From: Dinoroseobacter sp.
GTDB lineage: Bacteria; Pseudomonadota; Alphaproteobacteria; Rhodobacterales; Rhodobacteraceae
Assembly (NCBI GenBank): GCA_030066795.1
Contig: JASJAW010000014.1
Span: forward strand, 1 to 64,000
Length of the DNA stretch: 64,000 bases
Direction: 5' to 3'
Shown: piece after piece, positions 1 to 8,990 of the stretch
How the letters are laid out: every line of letters starts with the position of its first letter
Position numbering within the stretch: position 1 is the stretch's first letter
Translations under genes and position numbers: made by a program
The notes under the pieces: model-generated
What the model saw: only the letters and a program-made list of their open reading frames with translations
What the model was told of the DNA's origin: nothing
Database searches by the model: none

Positions 1-1089
1 TACCACAAAACTCCAGACTGTGTGATCGCCATCGCATTTTTTCAAATATTCGGATTCTTCTAGCGACAGTGCATTTGCTGCTAGGAGGTTTGAAATTGCG
101 GATAGTGCGCTAGCATACTGATTATCGATAGGAAGTAGTTCTATACTTTTGAGCGCCTCGTGTTCAAACCCAAGCGATATCTGAACACGGGCAAGCTCTA
201 TTAGTCCTTCGACCTTCGGCGTGTCTCTTGCATCAATGACTTTCTTGTAAGCATCTGCAATATCGCCATATTCTGGATCGATTGGTAGCAATGCTAGTGA
301 GTTAAGCTCAACGCAGGATCTACCTTTCTCTGGATGTCTTTGATTATTATCTTCTTCTACTCGACTCAACTCCGTAGTTTTAATCATACTTGATAGTTGA
401 GACGTATGAGACTCGCTTTCGTTTATCTCAATTTGCTCGATCATACCTTCTTTTTCTACATGAGTACTGCTATACGTTAGTCGTTGATCTAGTTCTTCAG
501 AAATATCCCATTCTTGAATATTAGTTTCTTCAACTTCTTTCTCAATATCAGATTTGAGCACTTTGCCGAAGTGTGGGAGATATTGTCGCTTTGAAAATAT
601 CGGCATAGAGACTAAATCGCTATAGGGTCGACTATGGCTGGAGAGATCTTTGTCTTCTAAAACTATTTTATTTTCGCTTTCATGACGCTCTTTCTCCGCC
701 TTATCACTACTTACTTCCGTTTCGTTTTTGCTTTCCTTATCCTTGAAGTCGACGACAATTCGCCCCTCTGGGATCTCGAAAGCGCTTACAGCACAAGTTA
801 AGCACTCCAGCTCAAAAACTATTTCATTTTTTTGTTCGTGGTATTCGATAGACTTGATCCTTGTTCTTGGAATGAACCTAAATACATCATCTGTATTCAC
901 AGGAGGAGACAGCGTTTCAGCAGAAAAAATGTAAACGTTGCCGGAAGGCTGAAGAGACCAGTTCCCGATACGCGGAAGATCAATAACAATTCTCGAAAAC
1001 TCCGGATGCTCACCCGAACGCAGCGAAGTAGCTGCGTGGCAGGGCAAACAAAAAATCAACATTAGTATTGGGGTGATCAAGGATCTCAT
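1..1089 (-). CDS. Secreted TPR-like protein next to motA, truncated by window edge
   Basis: This is an open frame of 363 codons without a stop; it runs off the left edge, so the C-terminus is missing. The ATG at 1089 overlaps the motA stop (ATGA), so translation is probably coupled to motA. The N-terminus reads MRSLITPILMLIFCLPCHA, a signal peptide. Next comes a predicted beta-rich segment (about residues 20-120), then a long Glu/Ser/Lys-rich linker (about 120-260), then an alanine-rich helical stretch that looks like TPR repeats (about 280-363). I do not recognise the family. Its position suggests a periplasmic motility or motor-associated role, which is inference. GC is about 40% in the lines I counted, well below its neighbours. 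Confidence 0.7.
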   Translation of the reverse strand, partial: MRSLITPILMLIFCLPCHAATSLRSGEHPEFSRIVIDLPRIGNWSLQPSGNVYIFSAETLSPPVNTDDVFRFIPRTRIKSIEYHEQKNEIVFELECLTCAVSAFEIPEGRIVVDFKDKESKNETEVSSDKAEKERHESENKIVLEDKDLSSHSRPYSDLVSMPIFSKRQYLPHFGKVLKSDIEKEVEETNIQEWDISEELDQRLTYSSTHVEKEGMIEQIEINESESHTSQLSSMIKTTELSRVEEDNNQRHPEKGRSCVELNSLALLPIDPEYGDIADAYKKVIDARDTPKVEGLIELARVQISLGFEHEALKSIELLPIDNQYASALSAISNLLAANALSLEESEYLKKCDGDHTVWSFVV

Positions 1090-1955
1090 GATGCACCTTT
1101 GGGTAGTTCTTTCAATGCATCTTCGAGCTCCAGGAAAGTTGGTCGAAATTGGTCAGGTGTGTTTTGTCTTCCGACTTCAATGCACAGATTCACTGGATGC
1201 TTGTGTAGGCTCGCCACCAGAACTTCTCGGATCATGAAGTAGAAGTGAGCCTCTTCCTCAGTCACAGACCGCACGCGCGCTGCGAAAGGGCCAACCATGC
1301 CGTAGGCTAAAAAGACGCCGAGGAATGTTCCGACCAGCGCTCCACCGATGAGTTTGCCGAGTATTTCTGGCGGTTGATCAATCGACGCCATGGTCTTAAT
1401 GACCCCGAGGACGGCTGCAACGATACCTAAAGCGGGAAGACCGTCAGCCATTGTTTGCAGTGCATGGCTCGAGTGAAGCGCGTGTTCAAGGCGTGCCTCC
1501 ATGCGCTTATCGAGCACCTCTTCGACCTGATGGGGGTCGTCGTAGTTAAGAGACGCATTGCGTAACGTATCCGCTATGAGATCCATCGCTTCGCGGTCCG
1601 CCGCAACACGGGGATACTTCTTGAAAAGTTCGGATGTTGCCGGTGACTCTATATGTTCTTCGAGCGCTACAGGGTTCTGTTTCTTAAGCCGAAGCAATTC
1701 AAACAGTAGGCAAAGAAGATCGCGGTAGTCTTCAGGCTTCCAACGCGGACCTTTGAAGACCTTTCCGACATCCTTGAGCGTGTGCTTAATACCCGACAGA
1801 TCATTGCTGATGATAAATGCGCCGGTCGCGGCGCCTCCGATCATCGCGAATTCGAAGGGCAGCGATTTCAATATGATACCCATCTTACCGCCGGCAGCGA
1901 GATAGCCCCCAAAAATCATTACAAAAACAACTAGAATACCGACGGCTCCGATCAT
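1086..1955 (-). CDS. motA: Flagellar motor stator protein MotA
   Basis: A 289-residue MotA. With MotB it forms the ion-conducting stator in the inner membrane. The N-terminus MIGAVGILVVFVMIFGGYLAAGG is the first membrane helix, followed by the conserved FAMIGGAATGAFI region. A cytoplasmic domain with many charged residues follows, and the last two helices lie around residues 170-215 (GLPALGIVAAVLGVI and GALVGTFLGVFLAYG). The frame could start upstream, but the ATG at 1955 has a strong GAGGAGG ribosome site. It lies 10 bases downstream of the motE-like gene and overlaps the next gene, so it belongs to the fliL-motA unit. Its partner motB is 10 kb away in a separate unit. Confidence 0.96.
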   Translation of the reverse strand: MIGAVGILVVFVMIFGGYLAAGGKMGIILKSLPFEFAMIGGAATGAFIISNDLSGIKHTLKDVGKVFKGPRWKPEDYRDLLCLLFELLRLKKQNPVALEEHIESPATSELFKKYPRVAADREAMDLIADTLRNASLNYDDPHQVEEVLDKRMEARLEHALHSSHALQTMADGLPALGIVAAVLGVIKTMASIDQPPEILGKLIGGALVGTFLGVFLAYGMVGPFAARVRSVTEEEAHFYFMIREVLVASLHKHPVNLCIEVGRQNTPDQFRPTFLELEDALKELPKGAS

Positions 1956-1965
1956 CTGTCCCTCC

Positions 1966-2583
1966 TCAATCGCCCTGTGCGGGGATTGTCGACGCTTTGG
2001 GCTGAACATTTCGTGCGGCGATCATTACACTCACGGCATAAGCGAATTCCGACGAAACAGCGGATAGTATGTCCCCAGCGACTTCGGGTTGCATGCGTCC
2101 AAGGAATCCTGCTGCGAACTCGGGCGACATCGTTTCAAACAATGCGGCGGCATCCTTTGGTTTCATCGCCTCGTAGACCAAGACAAGCCTATCCAGATCC
2201 TGTTCGGCTTCCTTCATGACCTGGCGACGCTCCTCCTCGAATTCGGAACGTTCCGCGGTCAGCTCTTCCTGCATAAGCTTAAGTTCCTCAAAACTTTCGC
2301 GAAGCAGCGTGTCTGCTTCGGCAAGATCACCTTCACGCGCAGAAGCGGCCGCGAGCCGTTCGTCTAGTTCAACGCGCTCGGATCGGATCGTTTGATACAT
2401 CAGCTCAAGCTCCGGAAGTCCGCACACCTCTAGTCCGCCTGTCTCCGCTCGAGGACTCGCCTCGGTTCCAGTTGTTGCAAGCACAGGGCCAAACCCGGGT
2501 CCGACCCGAAGCGAAACCGAAACCATGAGAATGAGGGCAAGGGCCGGAAGGGGTTGAAGCAAAATCTTTCTGAGTCGCTTCAT
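1966..2583 (-). CDS. MotE-like flagellar protein (MgtE N-terminal-type domain)
   Basis: A 205-residue protein with an N-terminal signal or anchor (MKRLRKILLQPLPALALILM). A long acidic coiled coil follows (about residues 60-140), then a C-terminal helical domain with the repeated pattern MKPKDAAALFETMSPEFAAGFLGRM, typical of the MgtE-N fold. In alphaproteobacteria such proteins beside fliL and motA act as MotE, a periplasmic chaperone of MotC. The assignment here rests on the domain and the neighbours, not on any detailed match. The ATG at 2583 overlaps the stop of the upstream gene (ATGA) and precedes motA by 10 bases. Confidence 0.75.
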   Translation of the reverse strand: MKRLRKILLQPLPALALILMVSVSLRVGPGFGPVLATTGTEASPRAETGGLEVCGLPELELMYQTIRSERVELDERLAAASAREGDLAEADTLLRESFEELKLMQEELTAERSEFEEERRQVMKEAEQDLDRLVLVYEAMKPKDAAALFETMSPEFAAGFLGRMQPEVAGDILSAVSSEFAYAVSVMIAARNVQPKASTIPAQGD

Positions 2584-2975
2584 CTTAGAGCTCCCCCAAC
2601 TGGTCTTCGCGTGCGCCATTGCACCTCGGTAGGTTGGCGTTCGTGTTGTCCAATACTTTTGGGAGGTATCTCTCGAGGAATGCCTTCTGGATCAGGCAGA
2701 TCATGCATCGCGGCAAGCAAAAGCTCTAGACGCTTTGCAGCAGATTCCGCACGCGTAGAGATTTGCTCAAGGTCTGATTGCGTTGTCGTCGCGGTTGCTT
2801 GCGCATTCGACAGAGCGATTGTCATGTCGTCTACCTGCGCAGACAAGACGGCTATCGCACCGCCCATTCCTTTCTCCAGGTCTGAGAACCTCGACAACCT
2901 CCGAGATAGAATCAGACAATACACCGCAACACCGAATGCGCCGGCGGCGAGGAGAAAGTCAGCCATCAATGCCAT
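2580..2975 (-). CDS. Small conserved flagellar-locus membrane protein
   Basis: A 131-residue protein with one N-terminal membrane helix (ADFLLAAGAFGVAVYCLIL). A helical, probably coiled-coil segment follows (residues 30-95), then a Pro/Arg-rich tail. The ATG at 2975 is preceded by AGGAGG with a 5-base gap. It sits between fliL and the motE-like gene in a tight leftward operon. Small proteins of this layout are regular members of alphaproteobacterial fliL-motA clusters (I believe they are annotated DUF6468, but cannot check). The function is unknown; a structural or assembly role near the motor is inference. Confidence 0.7.
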   Translation of the reverse strand: MALMADFLLAAGAFGVAVYCLILSRRLSRFSDLEKGMGGAIAVLSAQVDDMTIALSNAQATATTTQSDLEQISTRAESAAKRLELLLAAMHDLPDPEGIPREIPPKSIGQHERQPTEVQWRTRRPVGGALR

Positions 2976-2984
2976 CTAGGCCTC

Positions 2985-3476
2985 CTAGTTCAGCACAAAC
3001 TCAGTGATAAGAAGGTCGCGTACGCGCCCGCGCCCAGCCACGACCTGCATGCGGCGCAATGCTTGTACGCGCATGCGCATAAACGCGTCGGGATGTTCGA
3101 TATCTTTGGCTTCGAGTGCCTGAAGATACCCGTTCAAAACATCTAAAAACCTGGGTTGCATGCGAGCCACCTCGTCCTCGTAGGGCGCAAAGACTTCAAG
3201 TTGAGCTGAGAAGCGAAGGTAGGAATTCTTTGCATCTTGCTTAAGACTGATGATCAGAGGGGTCAGTGGTACGAACGCGACATCGTCAGCCGTTCCTGCA
3301 GGCTCTGTTCCAGGTCCCTGCGCAAAGAACTTCGGTATCGGCACCAGATTCTTCGACGCTGCAAAATACCCTCCGGCAGCGGCGCCGACGCCAAGAAGCA
3401 GCACAATCGAAAGAAACAGCACACTGCCTTTCTTCTTTTTGGGAGATGGCGCGTCGTCGTCCGGGGTCTCTTGCAT
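2985..3476 (-). CDS. fliL: Flagellar basal-body protein FliL
   Basis: A 163-residue FliL. A short cytoplasmic tail rich in Asp and Lys precedes one membrane helix (VLFLSIVLLLGVGAAAGGYFA, residues 19-39). The periplasmic domain contains the family features: VPLTPLIISL, the strand YLRFSAQLEV, and the C-terminal RVRDLLITEFVLN. FliL rings surround stators and stabilise them at the basal body. It is the first gene of the leftward unit fliL, small membrane protein, motE-like gene, motA. It diverges from fliF across about 110 bases that hold a candidate CtrA box. Confidence 0.93.
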   Translation of the reverse strand: MQETPDDDAPSPKKKKGSVLFLSIVLLLGVGAAAGGYFAASKNLVPIPKFFAQGPGTEPAGTADDVAFVPLTPLIISLKQDAKNSYLRFSAQLEVFAPYEDEVARMQPRFLDVLNGYLQALEAKDIEHPDAFMRMRVQALRRMQVVAGRGRVRDLLITEFVLN

Positions 3477-3527
3477 GTGTCATCCACGGTTTCTGCCTGC
3501 GGCGAACACATCGCTAGCTCAACAGCA

Positions 3528-3542
3528 CTAACCGATTATTAA
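3528..3542. promoter_or_regulatory. Candidate CtrA box between fliL and fliF
   Basis: On the minus strand this reads TTAA, seven bases, TTAG; it matches the alphaproteobacterial CtrA consensus TTAA-N7-TTAA at 7 of 8 positions. It lies between the divergent fliL and fliF genes. CtrA is known to control flagellar genes in Rhodobacteraceae. Binding here is inference. Confidence 0.4.
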
Positions 3543-3588
3543 GATGGAGAGGCTTAGCGTACGCCAAGACGCAGACCAGAAGGTCAAA

Positions 3589-5247
3589 ATGAACTCAGAA
3601 CTCTTGGAACAGCTTCGCGAGAACTGGCGCGCACTCGGCCTCAAACGGCAATTGATACTAGCCGGGGTGTTTCTGACAGCCGTGCTCGGTGTCTTAACGA
3701 TCGCGCGCGTCGCTTCTCTGCCTACCTATGCGCTGCTTTATGCCGGGTTGGAACCGGCGACCGCTGGCGAACTCATCGCCGCGCTCGAACAACGGGGGGT
3801 AGCCCATGAAGTCCGCCCCAACGGCATCTTTGTGGACGCAACGCAACGAGACCGATTGCGCGTTGCACTCGCCGCAGAAGGTCTACCGGCTGCTGGATCC
3901 GACGGCTACGAGTTGTTGGACACGCTGAGTGGCTTCGGGACCACGTCCCAAATGTTCAACGCCACGTACAAACGCGCAAAAGAGGGAGAGCTTGCACGTA
4001 CGATTTCTGCCGGAAGCTCCGTCAAATCGGCACGTGTCCATATCTCTCAAGCAAAAATGCATGGCTCGCGCGTTGTCACACCAGGGTCTGCTTCGATTTT
4101 CGTCACGCCGCTTCGAGGCGCATTATCCGCGTCTCAGGTCGAGGCACTACAGTTTCTTGTGGCATCTGCGGACGGCGGCGTCCTACCGGAGAATGTCTCC
4201 GTAATAGACAGCGTGAGCGGACGGTTGCTGTCAGTCAAGAATGCCAACCCGAGCATCGACTCGGATCTGGAGCTGAGTGAAACGCTCCGGGCCCGTGTGG
4301 AGCGGCTCCTTGAAGCAAGAGTCGGTCGAGGCAACGCGATCGTCGAGGTCAACGTGACATCTATACTGGACAGGGAAAGGGTCATTGAGCGCCGTTTCGA
4401 CCCGGAGAGCAGAGTCGCCATTTCCAGCGAAACGACCGAAGCCAACACAAACTCAAACCAGGCAAGGCGCGGCCCGGTTACTATAGCCAGCAATCTACCT
4501 GATGGCGACGCAGCTGCCGATGGAGCGGATTCCCTGACCGAGACAGAGACACGCGAACGGGTGAACTACGAAGTCTCCGAAATGACCCGAGAGACGGAAA
4601 GGGCGCCCGGCGCAATAAAAAGCCTGAGTATTGCGGTCCTTGTGAACGGCATTGAGACCCTCGATGACAACGGCGTTCCACAGATAACCGACCGTTCTGC
4701 GGAGGAGCTCAAGGCTCTAGAGGACCTAGTGAAATCAGCGATTGGATTTGACGAGAGCCGCGGTGATGTAGTCACGTTACGGTCGCTGCAGATGCAAAGC
4801 TCAAGCCCTGGAGACCCCCTCTTAGCAGAACCCTGGCTGGCGCGATTGGGTTTAAATTTAACCGCGCTGGCGCGCACAGCGATCTTATGCTTAGCCGCCG
4901 GCGTTTTGGGTTTTCTCGTCTTTCGGCCAGTAATGCTAGCAAGCCTGAGACCCGCGAGCACCTCCGCAGGCGTCGAACGCGGACTTCCCAAACCAACAGG
5001 GCAATCCGAACAAGCGCTTCCCAAGCCGCCATCCACTTCACGTGCGCTGGAACGCGAAACCCCCGTCGCCGTGCTAAATGGCGAAATCGCAGGCCCTGGT
5101 ATTCCACTTCCGGATGTCCAACAATCCGATCGGACCCCTCAAAAAGCAGATGCAGTGCAAAGACTCCGCGAGCAAATGAAGCTGCGAAAGGCAGACAGTG
5201 TCGCAGTTCTGCAAAATTGGGTTGAAGATACAGGGGAAGTAAGTTGA
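3589..5247 (+). CDS. fliF: Flagellar MS-ring protein FliF
   Basis: A 552-residue FliF, the inner-membrane MS ring that nucleates the basal body and holds the export gate. The first membrane helix is near residues 20-42. A YscJ/FliF ring-building region follows (YALLYAGLEPATAGEL and later ARVHISQAKM), then a less conserved periplasmic part. A second helix lies near residues 420-448 (ARTAILCLAAGVLGFLVF). The cytoplasmic tail ends in the amphipathic FliG-binding segment. I prefer the ATG at 3589, which has AGAAGG five bases upstream; the earlier in-frame ATG at 3544 has no ribosome site. It is the first gene of fliF-fliH-fliN-fliP. Confidence 0.96.
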   Translation: MNSELLEQLRENWRALGLKRQLILAGVFLTAVLGVLTIARVASLPTYALLYAGLEPATAGELIAALEQRGVAHEVRPNGIFVDATQRDRLRVALAAEGLPAAGSDGYELLDTLSGFGTTSQMFNATYKRAKEGELARTISAGSSVKSARVHISQAKMHGSRVVTPGSASIFVTPLRGALSASQVEALQFLVASADGGVLPENVSVIDSVSGRLLSVKNANPSIDSDLELSETLRARVERLLEARVGRGNAIVEVNVTSILDRERVIERRFDPESRVAISSETTEANTNSNQARRGPVTIASNLPDGDAAADGADSLTETETRERVNYEVSEMTRETERAPGAIKSLSIAVLVNGIETLDDNGVPQITDRSAEELKALEDLVKSAIGFDESRGDVVTLRSLQMQSSSPGDPLLAEPWLARLGLNLTALARTAILCLAAGVLGFLVFRPVMLASLRPASTSAGVERGLPKPTGQSEQALPKPPSTSRALERETPVAVLNGEIAGPGIPLPDVQQSDRTPQKADAVQRLREQMKLRKADSVAVLQNWVEDTGEVS

Positions 5248-5849
5248 TGGGCGTTCTCTCTCTCGAGAATTTTGAGGATGTCGTGGACTTAAACCAGGAC
5301 GTAGCTCCGGACACCGGCATCGCAGATCCAGAAGCACAAAGAGTTTCGGGGTACGAGAAGGGCTACCAAGCGGGGTGGGACGATGCGGTCCAGTCGTCTC
5401 GCGACTGCGAAGAACGTTTGGATGAGGAACTCGGACGCAACCTAGAAGAGCTGTCTTTCTCCTTTTTTGAAGCTCAAAGGCATGTCTGCCTTTCACTCGA
5501 AGCCCTGATCAGAACGCTGACAGAAAAAGTCCTGCCCATGCTATTGAGGGAAACGTTTGGGCAGATGGTCACCGAGTTGATTGAGCCCCTGATCGAGGAG
5601 ACCGCCAATCTGACCGTGGAGTTGGTGTGCGCGCAATCCGATCTGGAAATTGTCAGATCGACTGTTGCTGACCACAAAGAGCTTCCTTTTACCGTACGAG
5701 TGGAGCCTTCCTTCGCGAAGCATCAAGTGCGGCTACAATTGGGGCACGAGGTGCGAGAAATCGACGGAGAAAAGCTGCTTTCGGATCTCCGTACTGCGAT
5801 CGACTCTCACCTTTCTCAACTTCAGGAGCCTGTAGCGCATGTCTCTTAA
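5247..5849 (+). CDS. fliH: FliH-like flagellar export regulator
   Basis: A 200-residue protein immediately after fliF; the start shares bases with the fliF stop (TGATG). It has the FliH layout: an acidic N-terminus, a helical middle containing GYEKGYQAGWDDA (a Gx3G-type stretch typical of FliH), and a C-terminal alpha/beta domain. FliH binds and restrains the export ATPase FliI and links it to FliN. Sequence conservation in this family is low, so the call rests partly on order (fliF, fliH, fliN, fliP). FliG and FliI are not in the window. The last 11 bases overlap fliN. Confidence 0.75.
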   Translation: MGVLSLENFEDVVDLNQDVAPDTGIADPEAQRVSGYEKGYQAGWDDAVQSSRDCEERLDEELGRNLEELSFSFFEAQRHVCLSLEALIRTLTEKVLPMLLRETFGQMVTELIEPLIEETANLTVELVCAQSDLEIVRSTVADHKELPFTVRVEPSFAKHQVRLQLGHEVREIDGEKLLSDLRTAIDSHLSQLQEPVAHVS

Positions 5850-6123
5850 GCCCGATGTAGCTATCAGTCCGGAGCCGACGACGCCCTTGATAACCGTGCC
5901 TATTCAGGTGACTGTCTCTGTCGGGCAAGCGCACCCCACAGTCCGGGAACTTTTGGCGCTCAAACAAGATTCGGTACTGGCGCTGGACCGGCGCATCGAA
6001 GATCCCGTAGATCTGTTCGTTGGGTCGCACCTAATCGCACGCGGCATTTTGGAAGAGAAAGACAACGGTGCCGGACTTTGCGTAAGGCTTACGGAGGTCA
6101 TGGCTCCGGAGACCGCTTTTTGA
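5839..6123 (+). CDS. fliN: Flagellar switch protein FliN (SpoA domain)
   Basis: A 94-residue protein, nearly all a single SpoA domain: VPIQVTVSVGQAHPTVRELLALKQDSVLALD, then PVDLFVGSHLIARGIL. These are the hallmark FliN strands forming the C-ring base, where CheY binds and export substrates dock. It is shorter than typical FliN because the N-terminal extension is minimal. It overlaps the end of fliH by 11 bases, and its stop overlaps the TTG start of fliP, indicating coupled translation. Confidence 0.92.
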   Translation: MSLKPDVAISPEPTTPLITVPIQVTVSVGQAHPTVRELLALKQDSVLALDRRIEDPVDLFVGSHLIARGILEEKDNGAGLCVRLTEVMAPETAF

Positions 6124-6875
6124 CGCGCCTGGTGTTCCTCTCATGCCTGTTACTAGCACTACAATTATCCGCGCATCCTGCTGAGGCGCAGGACTTTGGC
6201 GATGCGCTGGCCTCACTTCTTGAAGGGGAGGCAAGTCTTACAAACCGCGCCCTACAAATAATAGCACTGATCACGGTGCTCAGCCTTGCGCCGGGCATCG
6301 CAGTAATGGTCACCTGCTTCCCATTCATCGTAACCGTGCTTTCCATTCTAAGAACTGGATTGGGGCTTCAGGCGTCGCCGCCCAATATGCTGATCATCAG
6401 CCTATCCCTGTTCCTGACCTTCTACGTCATGGAACCGGTTTTCCTGGAGGTTTGGGAATTCGGGTTGAAACCTGTTGTAGATGAAGAAGTATCTCTGGAA
6501 ATAGGCTTGCTGAACGCAATCGAACCGTTCCGCGTCTTCATGTCCGCACGGACCGACCCGGAAACTATTTCCCGATTGGAAGACCTCAGATCTGGAACAG
6601 GACCAGTTTCATTCGACCCGGAAAGGCCCAGGCTCTCGGTCCTGGTGCCATCTTTTATGCTCAACGAAATTGAGCGCGCCTTTCAGATCGGGTTTTTAAT
6701 CTTCCTGCCGTTTTTGATCATCGACCTTGTAGTTGCCGCCATTCTGATGTCGATGGGGATGATGATGGTGCCGCCTGCGGTTGTCTCCTTACCGTTCAAG
6801 TTGGGTTTCTTTGTGATTGCGGATGGTTGGACGCTCGTCGCGGAAACTCTGGTAAGTGGCTACGCGGCCTATTAG
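6120..6875 (+). CDS. fliP: Flagellar type III export gate protein FliP
   Basis: A 251-residue FliP, part of the FliP5-FliQ4-FliR1 export gate inside the MS ring. The sequence has a cleavable signal (about residues 1-24, ending AHPAEAQ), the helix ALQIIALITVLSLAPGIAVM, and the signature SILRTGLGLQASPPNMLIISLSLFLT. It also has a periplasmic segment and the C-terminal helices FQIGFLIFLPFLIIDLVVA and MMMVPPAVVSLPFKL. I choose the TTG at 6120, which overlaps the fliN stop and gives a proper signal peptide; starts further upstream would add residues inside fliN. fliQ and fliR do not follow; the gene is convergent with flgI. Confidence 0.94.
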   Translation: MTRLVFLSCLLLALQLSAHPAEAQDFGDALASLLEGEASLTNRALQIIALITVLSLAPGIAVMVTCFPFIVTVLSILRTGLGLQASPPNMLIISLSLFLTFYVMEPVFLEVWEFGLKPVVDEEVSLEIGLLNAIEPFRVFMSARTDPETISRLEDLRSGTGPVSFDPERPRLSVLVPSFMLNEIERAFQIGFLIFLPFLIIDLVVAAILMSMGMMMVPPAVVSLPFKLGFFVIADGWTLVAETLVSGYAAY

Positions 6876-6877
6876 TC

Positions 6878-7981
6878 TCAGCGCACTATAAGTTCAGCAT
6901 GCAATGCACCTGCTGTCTTTATGCTCTTAAGGATATCGATCATGTCCCTCGGTGAAACGCCCAGAGCGTTCAGCCCAGCTACAACCTCCGACAAATCCGT
7001 ACCACCGCGAAGCTCAGCCAAGCCGGTGCCTGGCTCCTGCTCAAGTTCAGCCTGCGTTCGCGGAACGACGACGGTTTGCCCATCGGCAAATGGATTGGGC
7101 TGAATTGCCAGAGGCGTCTCTTCTATGCGAAGCGAAAGATTTCCCTGAGAGACGGCAACGCGGGATACACGCACATTTTCTCCCATCACGATGGTACCGG
7201 ATCGTTGATCCACCACGACCCGTGCGCGTGCCTCAGGTTCGACGAGCAGGTTTTCTATTCTGCCTATGACCCGCGCTGGCGAGCCAAGACGCGTCCGCTC
7301 AACATCAAGTTCCACCGTCCCGGAGTCCCGCATGATTGCAACCTCGCGTCGAAAGAACCGATTCACTGCAGCCTCCACGCGACCAGCGGTCGTGAAGTCA
7401 GGGACCCGCAGCGCCAGGCGAATGGTTTGCAAGTCTCCCAAAGAGAAATCGACTTCGCGCTCAACACGCGCTCCGGACGGAATGGTCCCCACTGTGGGTA
7501 CACCGCGCACCACCTCCGTGGCCTCTCCAGATGCGGAGGCGCCGCCCGCGATGATTGATCCTTGAGCTACTGCGTACACCTCCCCATCGGCAGCGTTCAG
7601 TGGGGTCATTATCAAGGTTCCCCCGAGCAGGCTCTTGGCGTCGCCAATCGTTGATACGGTCACATCGATCCGGGCGCCCGCCCGTGCAAAGGGAGGTAGC
7701 TCAGCTGTTACGAGTACCGCTGCAACGTTTTTGGGGCGGAACTGCTCACCTGAAAGATTCACACCGAAACTCTCTAAAATCCTCGAAAGAATTGCCTCGG
7801 TGAATGGAGAATTTCTAAGTCCATCGCCTGTGCCGTTCAATCCCACGACCAAGCCGTAGCCAACGAGATCATTGCCTCGCACTCCCTCGAACTCGACGAG
7901 ATCCTTAAGCCGCACCGGCGATGCATGAGATGCACATGCCATCGCTGCCAGAAAAAGTGCCACAAGAATGCGCGCGCCCAT
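6878..7981 (-). CDS. flgI: Flagellar P-ring protein FlgI
   Basis: A 367-residue FlgI, the periplasmic P-ring subunit that forms the rod bushing with the L-ring. It has a signal peptide (MGARILVALFLAAMACASHA) and the family motifs VRLKDLVEFEGVRGNDLVGYGLVVGLNGTGD, NVAAVLVTAELPPFARAG and the C-terminal LNALGVSPRDMIDILKSIKTAGAL. The ATG at 7981 follows a GTG and overlaps the flgL stop (TGATG). It is the last gene of flgK-flgL-flgI and ends 2 bases from the convergent fliP stop. Confidence 0.97.
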   Translation of the reverse strand: MGARILVALFLAAMACASHASPVRLKDLVEFEGVRGNDLVGYGLVVGLNGTGDGLRNSPFTEAILSRILESFGVNLSGEQFRPKNVAAVLVTAELPPFARAGARIDVTVSTIGDAKSLLGGTLIMTPLNAADGEVYAVAQGSIIAGGASASGEATEVVRGVPTVGTIPSGARVEREVDFSLGDLQTIRLALRVPDFTTAGRVEAAVNRFFRREVAIMRDSGTVELDVERTRLGSPARVIGRIENLLVEPEARARVVVDQRSGTIVMGENVRVSRVAVSQGNLSLRIEETPLAIQPNPFADGQTVVVPRTQAELEQEPGTGLAELRGGTDLSEVVAGLNALGVSPRDMIDILKSIKTAGALHAELIVR

Positions 7982-8988
7982 CACAGATACCTTGCAAGAG
8001 TGAGGTCCGATACTCGCGCCGTTATCGCGTAGATCGTTTCCAACTGAAGCGTTACGGCTTCGAGTTTGGATGCGGTCTCATAGGGATCTGCCATGTACGC
8101 ATCATTAAATGCGATTTCGAAGCCTGCTTTCGTTGCCGCAAGCATTACTTTATCTTTTTCCGCATGCGATTGAAGAAGACCGACCCCACCTCTTACCTGG
8201 GCTATATTGGCGTCCTCGGCCAGTAACCGCTCGGCGGAACTTTGGATCATCGTGGTTTGTGCAGCGGCGTCTCCGGCGAATATTGGATCCCGCGCAAGCG
8301 CAGCACTAGCAAGCGCCTTAAGTGTATTAACCAGCACCGGGTTATTCGCGCGCACATCGAATGGCAGGGCAGTTTGCTCGGACGAAACCAACTGTACCGA
8401 TTGAGACGCATGCCCTCTGTACGCCACCGTCGAAAAACCACCCATTGGATCATCGAACCAAGTGTCTATCGCGGCCAAAGCGTCCTCTGTCGACGTGGCC
8501 GCGGCGATCACCGTCGAAAGCTCTTGCAAGAGTGTCTCATGATCCACTAGAGGCCGCTTAGCTGTTTCAACACCTGCAAAAAGCGCAGACCCGCCAACCG
8601 TCGTGTTCAAGGCCGATATCACCGCCGACAGCTCGTTTTGTGCGTAAATGCTGGCGTTCTGCAAGGCGGGCAACGATCCGGTGCTCGCGGCTGACATGAG
8701 CTGTGAGGCGCTCAAGGAGGCCGACGCCTGAATACTCTCTAGAGATGTCTGGGCGACCTCGAGCCATGTCTGGGTGTCCGCATTCGCGGCTCTGTACCTG
8801 TTATTGATGTCAATCGATCGATCCAGCGCCGCTATAAGTGATAGATCACCTTTCTGTTCGGCCAGAATATTGCTCGTGCGACCGGTGGCGAGCTCGGCAG
8901 ACAGGGTATTCACTTCCTCTCTGACCTGCGTCAATTGAAGACGTGTTGACCAATGTGAAGACAAATCGCCAATGGATATCTGTGTCAT
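7981..8988 (-). CDS. flgL: Flagellar hook-associated protein FlgL (HAP3)
   Basis: A 335-residue flagellin-fold protein linking FlgK to the filament. The N-terminus has the D0/D1 helical pattern found in FlgL and flagellins (STRLQLTQVREEVNTLSAELATGR), and the C-terminus has the matching helix (AFNDAYMADPYETASKLEAVTLQLETIYAITARVSDLTLARYL). It sits between flgK and flgI, which separates it from flagellin itself. The flgK stop lies 2 bases upstream and the flgI start overlaps its stop. Confidence 0.93.
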   Translation of the reverse strand: MTQISIGDLSSHWSTRLQLTQVREEVNTLSAELATGRTSNILAEQKGDLSLIAALDRSIDINNRYRAANADTQTWLEVAQTSLESIQASASLSASQLMSAASTGSLPALQNASIYAQNELSAVISALNTTVGGSALFAGVETAKRPLVDHETLLQELSTVIAAATSTEDALAAIDTWFDDPMGGFSTVAYRGHASQSVQLVSSEQTALPFDVRANNPVLVNTLKALASAALARDPIFAGDAAAQTTMIQSSAERLLAEDANIAQVRGGVGLLQSHAEKDKVMLAATKAGFEIAFNDAYMADPYETASKLEAVTLQLETIYAITARVSDLTLARYL

Positions 8989-8990
8989 TT

